A program made the position numbers and the translations under genes. 64,000 nt of DNA, from contig JABVXV010000151.1 in the NCBI GenBank assembly GCA_013365325.1, positions 1 to 64,000 on the forward strand, given 5' to 3'. The notes beneath the pieces were generated by a model, which worked only from the letters and a program-made list of their open reading frames with translations, made no database searches and was not told the origin of the DNA. Position 1 is the first letter of the stretch, and each line of letters begins with the position of its first letter. Origin of the DNA: Dipetalonema caudispina. Lineage: Eukaryota; Nematoda; Chromadorea; Rhabditida; Onchocercidae. This document shows positions 12,282-23,145 of the stretch, in pieces.

Positions 12282-15200
12282 AGACTCATAAAGTAAGTAC
12301 TCTCCATAGTATCACACTATCTATGATTATCATCAAAGATCGCTTGGATAAAACTTGGATATCAAATAGATTGTAGCATATGATCATTCACTATAGAGAG
12401 TTTTATCAATGATATTATCAGCTTATCGGATTCTATGAGTTTTCCTCTCTTTTGCAACTATCTGCTTCTTCTCTCTTTCTTTCTACTGGCTCTATCAAAG
12501 TTCAAAAGTAAAGTTTTGCATTATTCTAGGAAATGCAGCGAGCTGCAACAACTACTATTGCTAGCAGTGGTAGTGGTAGTAATTATCAAACAAAAAGAAA
12601 ACGGACATAAATTCGAAGAAAAAGTTGTAAAGTTTGACAAGCATCAACAACTAGGAAGTGGTAGAAGATTGCTAAAAATGTGTAATATGAAGCGCTTGGT
12701 AAATTGCCACCTTTCTTTGAATTTTAAACAATTACGTTTTAAAACTATAAATTATTGAAAAAGTGAAGATTTACATGTGAAACAGAATTCATTGTCAGCT
12801 GATACGAAATGTTGAGAGGAAGCAATTTGACAAATTTCTACAAATTCGACTCTTAAAATTATGAATTCTCTCTCTAACTACATCAATTGAAAATTTGGTA
12901 GATTTGTAAGAAATATTAAAATCTTATAAAAAGATCTTTTGAAATATGTAAATGTAAAAGACGGGAAATTTTTCATGAAATCAGATTAAATTGTAATAAA
13001 ATAAATAATAACGAACAGAGATTAGTACACAAATCCCTCTGTCCTCAATTACTTTGCTACTTCTGGAAAATGATCGAATATAAGCAAATATCCATATCTG
13101 TGAAAGTTACCCTCATTATACATTAGCTTTCGAGGTAAAAGTTACAAAAATGACTTTGCACAAAATTTCGAAAATAGCTTTATTCTTTGAATAAATTAAA
13201 ACTCTTATATAATTGTAGTAAGGTATTTAATATTATTAATTAAGTTAATTCAAAAAAATACCTTTTTATTCAAGAAAATTTAACATGGAAAATCAATAAT
13301 GAACATAGATGTTTTAATTAATGATTCATGACATAATAGTAAGAAGAGATTATCTAATATTAAAAATATTCATAATAAAAAGGATATTTTATTAAGTGAG
13401 AAAAGATTTAAACGAACCATTGAGGACCAACGGATTCCTTTTCGACGATATCATCATCGAGAGTGATGCGTATTTGTCCTTGAAAATAACTGTTGAAACC
13501 CGGTAAAACATCGTGCCACAGTGACATTCGCAATTGTACTCGTTGTGTCCTTTGATTATCATCGAGGATCGTTCCATCACATTCCATGAACAGTGTTTCA
13601 ACGCTTTCCTGTTCAGAACAAAAAAAAAAAAGAAAATAATAAAATAAACTCATTTTGTTCAATTTGTATATTTCAAAACGTTGAGCATTTTCTCTTTCGA
13701 CGAATAATAATTTGAATTAAAGAAGAATTTTGTTTTCCATCTAATCAAATTTAATTCAAATTGGTCAAGAGATAATTAGGATGATTCTAACTAGGCTATG
13801 AAACGTATTCCAAATTAATTGTGCAAATTTTAAGAACTAAATAATATAAAATTACTTTAGCCGATCTTAATTGAAAAAGTGCTTATTGAATAAGAAAGTT
13901 CTGCATACGATGTTTTAATTTGACTTAAATTATATACTTCCAATTTATGAACTTTTTCGCAGACCATTCAAACATTTTAATAAATAACAAATTTTTTAAC
14001 TAACTCTGTTAATGCCGATATTTAACTTTTTAGATTGCACAACTCGCGTTGCCACTTGTAGTGTTACTAGTAAATACAGATCCGCTGGTTCACGGATATT
14101 CAATCCCGTATAATCCACAACTCTGCAAAAAATTAAAATGATATTTCAGGCATATCAAAAATGAAACAAGAAGAGATTACTATACTTTGAAAGTATGAAT
14201 TAGTGAATATTAACTAATGCAAATTTGCTAACGAAAGATGTGAAATTTTATCGTCAAAATTTAGCAATCAAAAACTGATTCAGCTAAATTTTTCATTAAT
14301 GAATTTTCATCTAAATGCTTTAAATGAAGAGAGAAAGAGAGAGAAAAAATGATAATTTCTCAAATTTCTAGAAATTATATTATAATATTGTGAAGTTTAA
14401 CGAGATTTAGCACTGTATCGTCCTAAAAAATGGTAGTGGTAAGTGGTCAGCTATTGAATGTATCTTAATCGCAACTTCAAATAGGAACATTCTATTCAAA
14501 CTTTTCAATAAGAAGTCAATTAACAGAAAAATAATTTATTTGTGGGTGAAAGATAGAAAGATAGTAAAAAAAGAAGAGATGAAAGAGAGGAAATATGAGA
14601 AACAGTAACTGATGACTGTTTGAAATTTATGTCTTCATTTTTTTTTTTTAAAAAAAAAAAAAAGAAAAAAAAAATTATTTCCTCTTTACGGTGTATTTCA
14701 GTATAAATAGGGCAAAAGAATGAAAGGGAATTATTGAAAGAAGGAAAAAAAAAGTGACGATCAACATGAGTAAGAAGAGATTTTTTTTAAACCTGGAATT
14801 TTTTCGCAATCTCACTTAATACCTACCGTATCAGTAGTCTAATGAGAAAATTGAATGAATAAAATAATTTGATAGCTGATACAGTAAGCCTTTTTTCTGG
14901 AGTGGGAATTATTAGACCGGTCATCAACACTGTTATTTGCAATTTTTTAGCTCCGCTTCTTATCAATTGATCGGTTCATATCAATCACACATATCTGTTA
15001 TGCTTCAAAGCAATATGATTTCAGACAAAGGTATCGCAAAAGCAGAACTGATCCAAATCTTAACCCCACTGAACAATTAGCTAGGCTTGGTATTACGATT
15101 ATGATTTTTTTCATCCCACATTAGCGAGAAAAATGTATAAAACTGAAGGTCATCGATACAAAAACATTAATCTATGTTTTAACATTATAAAAAAATTATG

Positions 15201-17372
15201 CTAAATCTTTTAGCCATTTATATTTTGGAAATTACATGGCAAATTTTTCAAAAACGAATTAATTCACATAAATGTTATAGAGGAAAAAAAATTTTTTAAC
15301 TTCGCTAAAAAAAAAGATGTTGGTGAAAGTAGTTGAGCAATATCAGAAGTGCGGAATTATTGTACAAATTCTTGTAGAAAAAAGTTCTTTTCCTATCCTC
15401 GCTGCAACAGATGAAAATGTACTTCAATTAACAGAAGTGAGGTTAAACAAAGGTCATAGCAAAATAGTAAAACTAGAAGAATGGAGTTGAAACTGTACAC
15501 GTCATGCATATCCTTGTATTACTTCTTGTTGACAATTTGACATTATAACTCATATCGGTGTCAGGTCACAATAACATGCACCAAGTTTTTTAATCCGTGA
15601 ATTTAATTTATGATGTCCCCTAAAAACTTTGAAAAATTCTCACAAGAGTCACTGTTTAGAGTTAGCGTTCAGTTGTTTACAAAAGAAAAAGAATATGTGA
15701 AGTAATGTAACAATTGAAATTTAAAAACAAAAAAAGAATTTATTAAAAAATCAATCACTAAATAATACATCAGAAAAATGTACATTGAAAATTTGAAATT
15801 TTTGCATAAAGTTAAAAATTAAGGGATGAATTCAAACAGAAAAAGAATATTATACTATTAATTATAACGATGAAATGTGTTTACAATAGATAAGTTTGAA
15901 AAAGTTAAAAACTATATGTATGGTAGATGAGATCTGTTATTAAAATTTTCCTTAAAAAAATATGAAATAATAAAAGAATTGAAAATGTGAACAGTTTCAG
16001 ACTAAATAGTCGTGCCATCAATGTGACCGTAGTTGAATTTTTAGACAATTATATAGTATAAAAGGATTGAAAGGTCAACCGGAAATTGTCGTGTAATGAA
16101 AGAGCATCAGAAAGGAAAAAATATCATTTGTTCATGCCAATCTTGGCAGCAGATGGGAAACGATCGGTGATCGAAAGAGAATTTTTTGAAAAAGGATGAT
16201 TTTCTCGCATTTCCGGTGATTATTTTTAAATGGCTCTGGAATATAAGTAGGAAAGAGAAAGAGAGAGAGGGAGAGAGAGAAAGAGAGGATTAATATTGCA
16301 TTACAGAGGACGTTAGAGTTAAAAGAACGAGTAATAGTCAATCAATTACTTGATTAATTAGTGAAGTTAATTAACTTTCATAATGCCTTAAAATTGGTTC
16401 ATATTTTTTTCACTTGAATTAACAAGTACTCTATCCAACATGCATTACTTCCTGTACATGGCATACAAACTGATTGCACTCATAAAATTAAGAATGTTAG
16501 AAATTCGTATTTAAATTTTATTTGATAGTTTCATTTAATTCAGATTCAAATGTCACCAAGAACTAATTTCTATGCCATTAATGTCTCGTTGAGCGGAAGT
16601 ACGATGACCTGAATAATAGTAAGATACGATCACACATCAATGAATTTCTTTCAGGTTTTACCTTTGCTAAATATAATTCATTGTTGACCATGGCTATGTT
16701 AAAGTTAGCATTCAAATTAATTTTCTCAAACGATAGACTTCGATTTTCTCCATAAATGTTAAATGCATTAATCTAAAATAAATAATGACCATAGATAGAA
16801 AATGATATTTTAAAATCTTAGTTTCATCAGTTAATCTGAAAGTTTGTTAATGAGAATTAATTCTAAACCTTTATCATTTCAGATTTAACTAAATCAAAAT
16901 TTAAATATTATATGAAATATGCAAATATGTGCAGTTTTAGATTTTAAATTATTGCAAAATATTAGTTGAATAGTAATGATATGTACAAAAGATATGTATG
17001 TATCGTATTGAAAATAATTATGCCCCTAATGGAAATGAATTATTTGAAAGATTGCCTTATGGTAAAATTTATCTTTTCCTTTTTATCTTTTAGTCGCTTG
17101 AATGTGCAATTTTCTGCGCCTATACTTTCATCAATAATCATATTGTCCGTTCGTAAAAGCCACCGGAAGTTTGGTAATTTGCCGAAAGCAAATAGGAGAA
17201 ATGCTCTTTTCTCCTCTTTCTTTATTTACAGCTGTTGCTAATCTAACTTTTATGCAATCAAATATCGAATTATTTATTGAGCAGAGAGAAAACAGCAATG
17301 CTCTTCACAATCCATTTAGCAATTCTGTTCCCTTTATCGGCTATAACTTTTTAAAATGTAAAGAGAGAAGAT

Positions 17373-17403
<31 letters not shown>

Positions 17404-20400
17404 AAGTGAAAGTAATGGAAAAGCTAAAACTAAGGCATATCAAATTTTTTAATCCCTCGAGATTATTGTTATTCAAACATGATGACAAATATGAAAATGA
17501 TAGTATAGATGATTCTCTGATAACATATTTGATGATAGTTTCTAGAATCTCATTCGAAGAAGTTTTAAAATCCCTGCTCAAAACATCTGATGGATAGCAC
17601 ATATTGAAAGTAATGAAGTAATTACTTCACTACCTTATGTATCTTTTCAATTTCCATTTGCCTTCGACTCCTTTATCTATCATTAAATTCTACTTGTCTT
17701 TAGCTTCTACTTTACAATCAAAGTATTCAAGTTTTCAAAGCTGAAGCTTTAAAATTTTGCTCCAGGTTCAAACGATACATTTTACCATGAAACATTAAAG
17801 CTGATAATATTATCTTACTGTTAAGTAATAATTATAGATGTTATGATTTAATGAAAATTCCAAGTTAATTAATTATCTCTGAATCGATGCTTTATATCCC
17901 AAACAATAATGATTGTAGCAATGAGTTATGAGTGATTAAACCATGTTATTACTGATAATATTTGATACCCAATAATTATTCTTAGGGAAATGAGTCTTCT
18001 TACTATCCGCGAACACTAAATATCAATGAACTAATGTCTTAAATCCTAATTTGTTACTACTGTATAGAATACTTTTTAGTCATAAATTGCATATAGTGAA
18101 AGGGCTAAATAAAGTTTCGGAAAAGCTGTACCGATATTGAAGACTAAAAATTCATTTAATAACAAAAATTATTTATTAAAATTGAAAATAGTTACTTTAT
18201 AGCGAGGCATTTCCTTGTTGGTTCGCAACGTACATCAATGCAAATTTGTCCGGAAATATCATTTTGTTTGCTGATAGCTTGTATTCGATACCATCGATCC
18301 TCACCAGAGTGTTTGACAATATCACGTTTACGTATACTCACTAAACCAATTTGTCGCGGTAAACGATTACCCACATTTTCAGTGATCAAAAAATGCAGCT
18401 GCGAAAAGGTACTCGAAATTTCGTGAACAAAATCGTCGCCAAAACAGCATCTGCAACATTTAGATTTGTTGGATAAATCTAAATAGAAAAATTTATAATT
18501 GCTTTTTTAAAATATTATATAATAAAATATCAAAAAGACCCTTTTTTTTTTTCTTAAATACCAAAATCCTCGTTTAGCATATAATTTTTTTTTTCTTTTT
18601 AAAGAGAAAATAACAAAATTATGGAATACATAGAAACAACCACTTGAAAGGAATGTTTCCACTTTTTTTCTTGAAGAAGATATTTTTTGCAAACAATACT
18701 GCCACAACATGAAGTGATTCAAATGCAGTATATAATGCAAATGATTAAATTTAAATTTCAAAACTTAAACTTATGTGGTACTTAAATTAAAAATATTTGA
18801 GTAAGAGGAATGTTGAGAAACATTGATCAGTTAATGCTAAATAAGTTCGTATTGTTATTGCATTATCGTCTTAACGAAGCAATTCGGATTTTAGAATAAT
18901 GCAGTAGTTTTTTTTTCGGGAGATCAATTTAATATTTGGATTACAGTTGTGTAAAGCCGAATGACGTAAAATTTCAAATTAAAAAATGAAATATATACGA
19001 TCGTTTTTGGAAGATAAAGAAAACTTTGCCAGACCATAAATAACTGAATCTCAAATTCTATCGTAAATAGCAAATGATTTCTACAATATCAAAACAATAA
19101 ATTTGAGTAAATACTTAAATAAAATTGAATTGAAGTTTCTACTGGTACAAATTTTTGAAAAAAGTTTTTTGCTGATACGATTTCCAATACAAACTAAATT
19201 ATCAAATGAAGTCTTTTCGCAACGCTTTCATCTATCCAAAGAAAATTTAAAAGACAAAGAAGCAAAAATTCAATGAGATTAATGGTATTATATCCACTGA
19301 CCATATGCATTCGTTGACCATATGTTCATATTAAATTCGCATTTTTGTGGTTCTCAGAACAAAAAGATTTGGAAATTTCGAAATGTCAGTGATGTGATAA
19401 GGAAATATCGGTGATATGACAATCTTCGCCACCGAATTTTCACCCACAATCTTGGTGAGGCCCTTGTATTGACCTTTGAACTTCCAATGTAATGGAATTT
19501 GATGCAAAGACTATTGAATTGTGAAATGGCATTTAGCACCTTTTAAACTGCGTCATTTGTTACTGCATACTACTCGAAAAATGGAAACAACTTTAAAATA
19601 TAGGTAAAATACAGAAACCCTCGACAGTGAAAATCAAGTTATTGTTTATCATAATGAGATTATATTTTAGATCTACGATGATTTCTGTCTTTATCAGCCT
19701 ATCATTGATCCTAATGATCTTGAACAGAAAGGATTTATTTGCAATGAATTGGTCTTTGAATCGTCAGTTAGTTCCTTTATCAATTGAAGGAATACCTTTT
19801 ATGGAATAAATCTAACTATAAAATAAATCCTTTAAGATCAATTTATTAAAACATTATAAGGAGTGTATTAGTGGTTAGTAAACTTAGTTTGAAATAATTT
19901 CATTAAAACTTTGACAAAACTTACGTATTTTCATTAGCAGTTGATGTTGACTGGAAAATATTGACAGTGTCCAATCGTGCAAGCACTGTTATCGGTCGAA
20001 TATGATCGTTGTTATTGATATGATTGTTACTACTGCCATTACTATGATTATTTCGAATGGGCAGATTTCGTATTTGAGCGATATTGACACGCAATACTTC
20101 AACAAGCCTCAAATATCCATCACAAAGTATCCGCCCAGAACGATGATGATAAAAGGTGGAAGTACCATTGGTATTTGTGCCACCATTTTCAGTAACCAAT
20201 AATGTTGGTGATGATGATGATGATGGTGATGATGGCACCACGCAATTAGCCCCAGGAATTGTTGATCCTGATGATGATGATGTTGATGAGGATGATGGAA
20301 GCAACACTGGCGATGAAGTTGGTGGTATCGAGGATGAAGATATGGATAACAATGTCGAATTTGTAGAAGATGGGGCGGATGTCGATGCTCTGGCCACGGA

Positions 20401-20433
20401 ATGTCCTCGCCCACTTAATTCACATTTGCTCAT
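4449..20433 (-). CDS. GAP1/RASA-family Ras GTPase-activating protein, 16 coding exons
   Basis: Accelerates GTP hydrolysis by Ras; cytosolic and membrane-recruited. Exons, 5' to 3' on the minus strand: 20433-19925, 18450-18196, 14122-14005, 13608-13418, 8400-8139, 8018-7903, 7487-7373, 7163-7089, 6841-6611, 6378-6257, 6179-6069, 5859-5744, 5445-5301, 5182-4963, 4877-4752, 4544-4449. Every junction is GT-AG with matching phase, giving 935 residues from the Met at 20433. Domains: Ser-rich N-tail (~20-80), C2A (~107-245), C2B (~248-365), RasGAP (~385-700), PH (~700-797, ending in the conserved Trp at 789), C-terminal tail. The arginine finger is R491 in NTLFRSQSLATK; the FLR-like stretch is IMRFFAAALMNP with R605. 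The RASA motif CCEIDPMKLKQGDSLESN is present. The BTK zinc motif after PH is missing, and C2 calcium aspartates look absent. The C. elegans counterpart is probably gap-1 or gap-3. Confidence 0.93.
9594..9655. repeat. (ATTC)n tetranucleotide repeat
   Basis: Imperfect run of ATTC/ATCC units inside the large RasGAP intron; about 15 units with a few CCAC variants. Confidence 0.9.
12096..12277. repeat. opposed CA-rich and TG-rich microsatellites
   Basis: CA-rich blocks at 12096-12184 are followed about 40 nt later by a TG-rich block (12225-12277) ending in about 20 perfect TG units. The two arms are complementary and could pair as an imperfect hairpin. Confidence 0.85.
16252..16288. repeat. GA-rich microsatellite
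   Basis: Imperfect (GA)n run inside a RasGAP intron. Confidence 0.85.
17375..17405. repeat. (GA)n microsatellite
   Basis: Run of GA dinucleotides inside the same RasGAP intron, polypyrimidine on the transcribed sense strand. Confidence 0.88.
18451..19924 (-). other. 1.5-kb intron within the C2A domain of the RasGAP gene
   Basis: Joins the codon AC|A (Thr) between the beta strands ending STANEN and CCFGDDF. AT-rich, with short open frames only; nothing else recognised. Confidence 0.7.
20205..20385 (-). repeat. trinucleotide tract encoding the RasGAP Ser-rich tail
   Basis: On the plus strand this is GATGATGAT-type sequence; on the coding strand it is ATC/TCA/TCC repeats that supply serine runs such as SSSSTSSSSGS and SSPSSSSSP. 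A repeat this pure is expected to vary in length between individuals without affecting the C2 domain that starts about 25 residues later. Confidence 0.75.
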
Positions 20434-20450
20434 TACATAACAAGTACTAC

Positions 20451-22707
20451 CTGTAAAATAACAATGCAAATAAGTATATAATGATAATAAAAACTTAAAA
20501 GTAGACGAGAATTGGAATTGTTATTAATTTCAACAGGTAGAATTATTGTTTAGAGTTATGACGACAAAAAAATAAACAGTATACTTATTAATTGTCTTAA
20601 AATCTTCTATTAAAATCAAGAACGCAACAAAACAAACATTCATTGATAATATACATCGTAATAAAATGCAAAATGGAAAGAAGTAATTTTTATTCTCCTA
20701 AGCTATATTATTCTTATATAATTTTTAAATCATTAATAAAGTCAAAAATTGTAACAGCCATCTCAAAATAAAACCAATCATTTTCCAATATTTAAAAATG
20801 CGAAACAGTTAAATAAGTTAAACTTTCAATTTCATATTTGTAGTTGTAATTGCATGCACAGTATAATATAACATCAATTCACAAGTCTAAGCAACAAAAA
20901 ATTGATAAATTTCAATGACGAAAAGTAAACAGGTATCAGTATAGTGAACAGGTAAAAGAATTTATGATACAAAATAAACCTGTAAAAATTTCTGCACAAA
21001 CAACTACAAGCTATTTCAATAAAAATTTGTTTCGATAGCAATCGATATCACTAGTGCTGATGCATTAAATATTTTCTATTTGCAACACTCAGTATGAAAT
21101 ATTAATGATTTGAAACATCACTAATGTACTTGAAGAAAAAGTTAACATAATTTAGAAAATTTGGAGTTAAGGCTTAAAGAATTTTTATGTTCTGAAGCTT
21201 CGAAATGACAAATTTTCGTACAATATGAAACCTGCGAAAAGATATGCAAAAAAAAAAAAAGAAAGAAAGAAAAAAAAACTGGAAATGATGACAAAGAAAT
21301 TTAATGGAACCATTGGAAGACAGGCTGTAGCACAAAAAAAAAAATATAAAATTGATTTTGAATTCTCTACGATCAAAAAGGGAGATTTCTCGACCGGAAC
21401 ATTAATGGAACACCGTAATAGAAATATGTTTGTTGAAATCCGACAAAAATTTACATTTGAAATGGCAAGGTTTAATTTAAAGTCTAAATTCAATGAAATA
21501 AAATCTAATTTCAACAAATTTAATTCATTAAAAAATGAAATCAAAGAATTTTCATGTGATCCATAAAGCTATTATATTTATTTTTACACCAAATTTCGTT
21601 TTCCTGTAAGGAAAGAAATCTTTGTTGAATGTATTGTTCCTAACAGTACAAACATAAAACGAAAAAAAAAAAAAAACTTTCAAATAATTTGAAAAAAAAA
21701 TGCAACGGCGCAATTTGAAACTATCAAATTAGCATTATTATTGTGTTATAAGAAGTTGAAAAGTTCATAAATGCGTGAAATTTTTTATATTCTTTAACAG
21801 TGAAGAAAAGTATTCGTTTGCTCGCAAATTCAAAGGATATTTTTAAACTAAAAGACTCTTCGTGTGCTATTTAATTAATTATTGGGTTAACAGGACTTAA
21901 TAATGGGTGATAAGTTTAAAAAATTTAGTTCCGATTCTCCTTTCTTTCTCTTCTCGATAACTGTGAGACCTATAAATTGGATAAAGAAGATCACGAGCTT
22001 TTCAAAACTGATTGATCACTTTCCAGAATTTCCGGAAATGTGTTAAATTTTTATTTCATGATAGAAGCAGATCATTCGAGTCGTGCGTAACGAAATACGT
22101 GAAGACTTATTCTGAATATGTTCGAATGTAATATGAGAAACAACAGTATTTCGTTTCGGATTTCAGCAGCACAGTGAAGGGAAACTAATTCGACAGTTGG
22201 TCATTTTTAACATAGTTAAACAATTGGTTCGGTCAAATAATTTGGCGAACTAATCAGTCAACTTGGTTAAATAATAGGTAAATTAGACATTTAGTCAATA
22301 ATTGAGTGAACAAGAATCAGCCAGTTTAGTGTGGTTCTGTTCAGTAGTGATACGGAGGGAGTAAAAATGTTTTCTTATTTCATCGAGTGAGAAGAAACTG
22401 GAAATTCGCGGGTTGCTGATATAATTGTAATGAAGGTGATATTGGTTTGATGATGATGATGATGATGTTATCAAAGTTGGTGGGTTCGATTGGCTTTGGG
22501 TTGTTTTCGATGGGTTCACCTTGGTCGTCTGTTGACGATGGCATCCCATTCGTTACCATAGAGCCTTGATTTGTTGTGGTGAAAAGATATCGATTCGACT
22601 ACAATTTTAACCACTCCGAAAAGGTTACTGGCAATCATTTTGCGCTGTTTGTCTCATTCATTACTTCATTCCTTTCGTGGTTTCTTCCAAATCGCCGCTA
22701 CTCCTAC
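20451..22707 (-). other. probable first intron of the RasGAP gene
   Basis: Sequence between the acceptor TTTTACAG at 20451-20458 and the donor of the proposed first exon. It contains a lysine-rich open frame of 113 codons on the plus strand (21225-21566) built on A-tracts, which I regard as chance. Otherwise featureless. Confidence 0.45.
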
Positions 22708-22741
22708 CGTAGAAGGCCTGGTACTCTTCCTTAATTGCCAT
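22708..22741 (-). CDS. probable first coding exon of the RasGAP gene
   Basis: A 34-nt exon encoding MAIKEEYQAFY plus one base. The ATG follows directly after a TTGTAG acceptor (22742-22747 on the plus strand), as in trans-spliced nematode transcripts. The donor is G|GTAGGA in phase 1. The exon at 20450 needs exactly one base from upstream to stay in frame (G|GT, Gly), so the splice gives MAIKEEYQAFYGSTCYVMSK and lengthens the protein to 952 residues. Against it, a one-in-three phase match can be chance, and the internal Met at 20433 also lies 17 nt after an acceptor, so transcripts could start at either. Transcript evidence would decide. Confidence 0.5.
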
Positions 22742-23116
22742 CTACAATACATGATATGATGGTTGTTCATCACAAATACAGCATTCCAATACAATAAGAT
22801 TGTTTTATTTAATGGAACAGGAAAAAGGCGATCTCTGCTTTCGGGAAAACCTGTTTGTATGGGTGAGCCCGAATTCCGATATTTATCGACAAGCACAGTT
22901 AATACTGTATTCATGCAATATAACGCTGATATTACAACTTAAACTACCGATTACAAACTGCACTATCTGTCTTAGATTTTGTGGTAAGTTTGTTGTATAA
23001 GTGAAAATTAATTTGTATAAGTGAAAAAAATGAGCAAGGAGAGAAAAACATGAAGAGTTTTTCCCCCTCCTCCTTGACATGATACTACTGCCAAATATTT
23101 ATCCGCATAGCCATGC

Positions 23117-23145
23117 CGTATATATATATATATATATATATATAT
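23117..23145. repeat. (TA)n microsatellite
   Basis: About 13 perfect TA units. Confidence 0.92.

Larger units (their letters stand above)
8401..13417 (-). other. 5.0-kb intron of the RasGAP gene
   Basis: Separates the end of C2B from the start of the RasGAP domain; the split Trp codon (TG|G) joins the two exons. It contains an A-tract (9116-9139), a tetranucleotide repeat (9594-9655), a 15-bp palindrome AGCGCTTTAAGCGCT (10286-10300) and opposed CA/TG tracts (12096-12277). I see no nested gene: open frames are short and biased to K, N, I, F. Confidence 0.75.
14123..18195 (-). other. 4.1-kb intron of the RasGAP gene
   Basis: Lies between the C2A/C2B linker exons. It contains a T10/A13 back-to-back homopolymer (~14640-14675) and GA-rich runs at 16252-16288 and 17375-17405. 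No nested gene is supported on either strand. Confidence 0.7.

Noticed and set aside
20109..20440. Alternative frames over the Ser-rich RasGAP exon (poly-His on minus, poly-Asp on plus)
   Set aside because: These are the other readings of the trinucleotide tract. The frame that continues into the C2 domain with matching splice phase is the coding one.
21225..21566. 113-codon lysine-rich open frame on the plus strand
   Set aside because: Built on A-tracts, overlaps a comparable minus-strand frame, has no splice or domain support, and lies in a probable RasGAP intron. Frames of this length are expected by chance at this AT content.
22490..22505. GGTTCGATT-like string resembling a tRNA T-loop
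   Set aside because: No matching acceptor stem, anticodon arm or D-arm around it.
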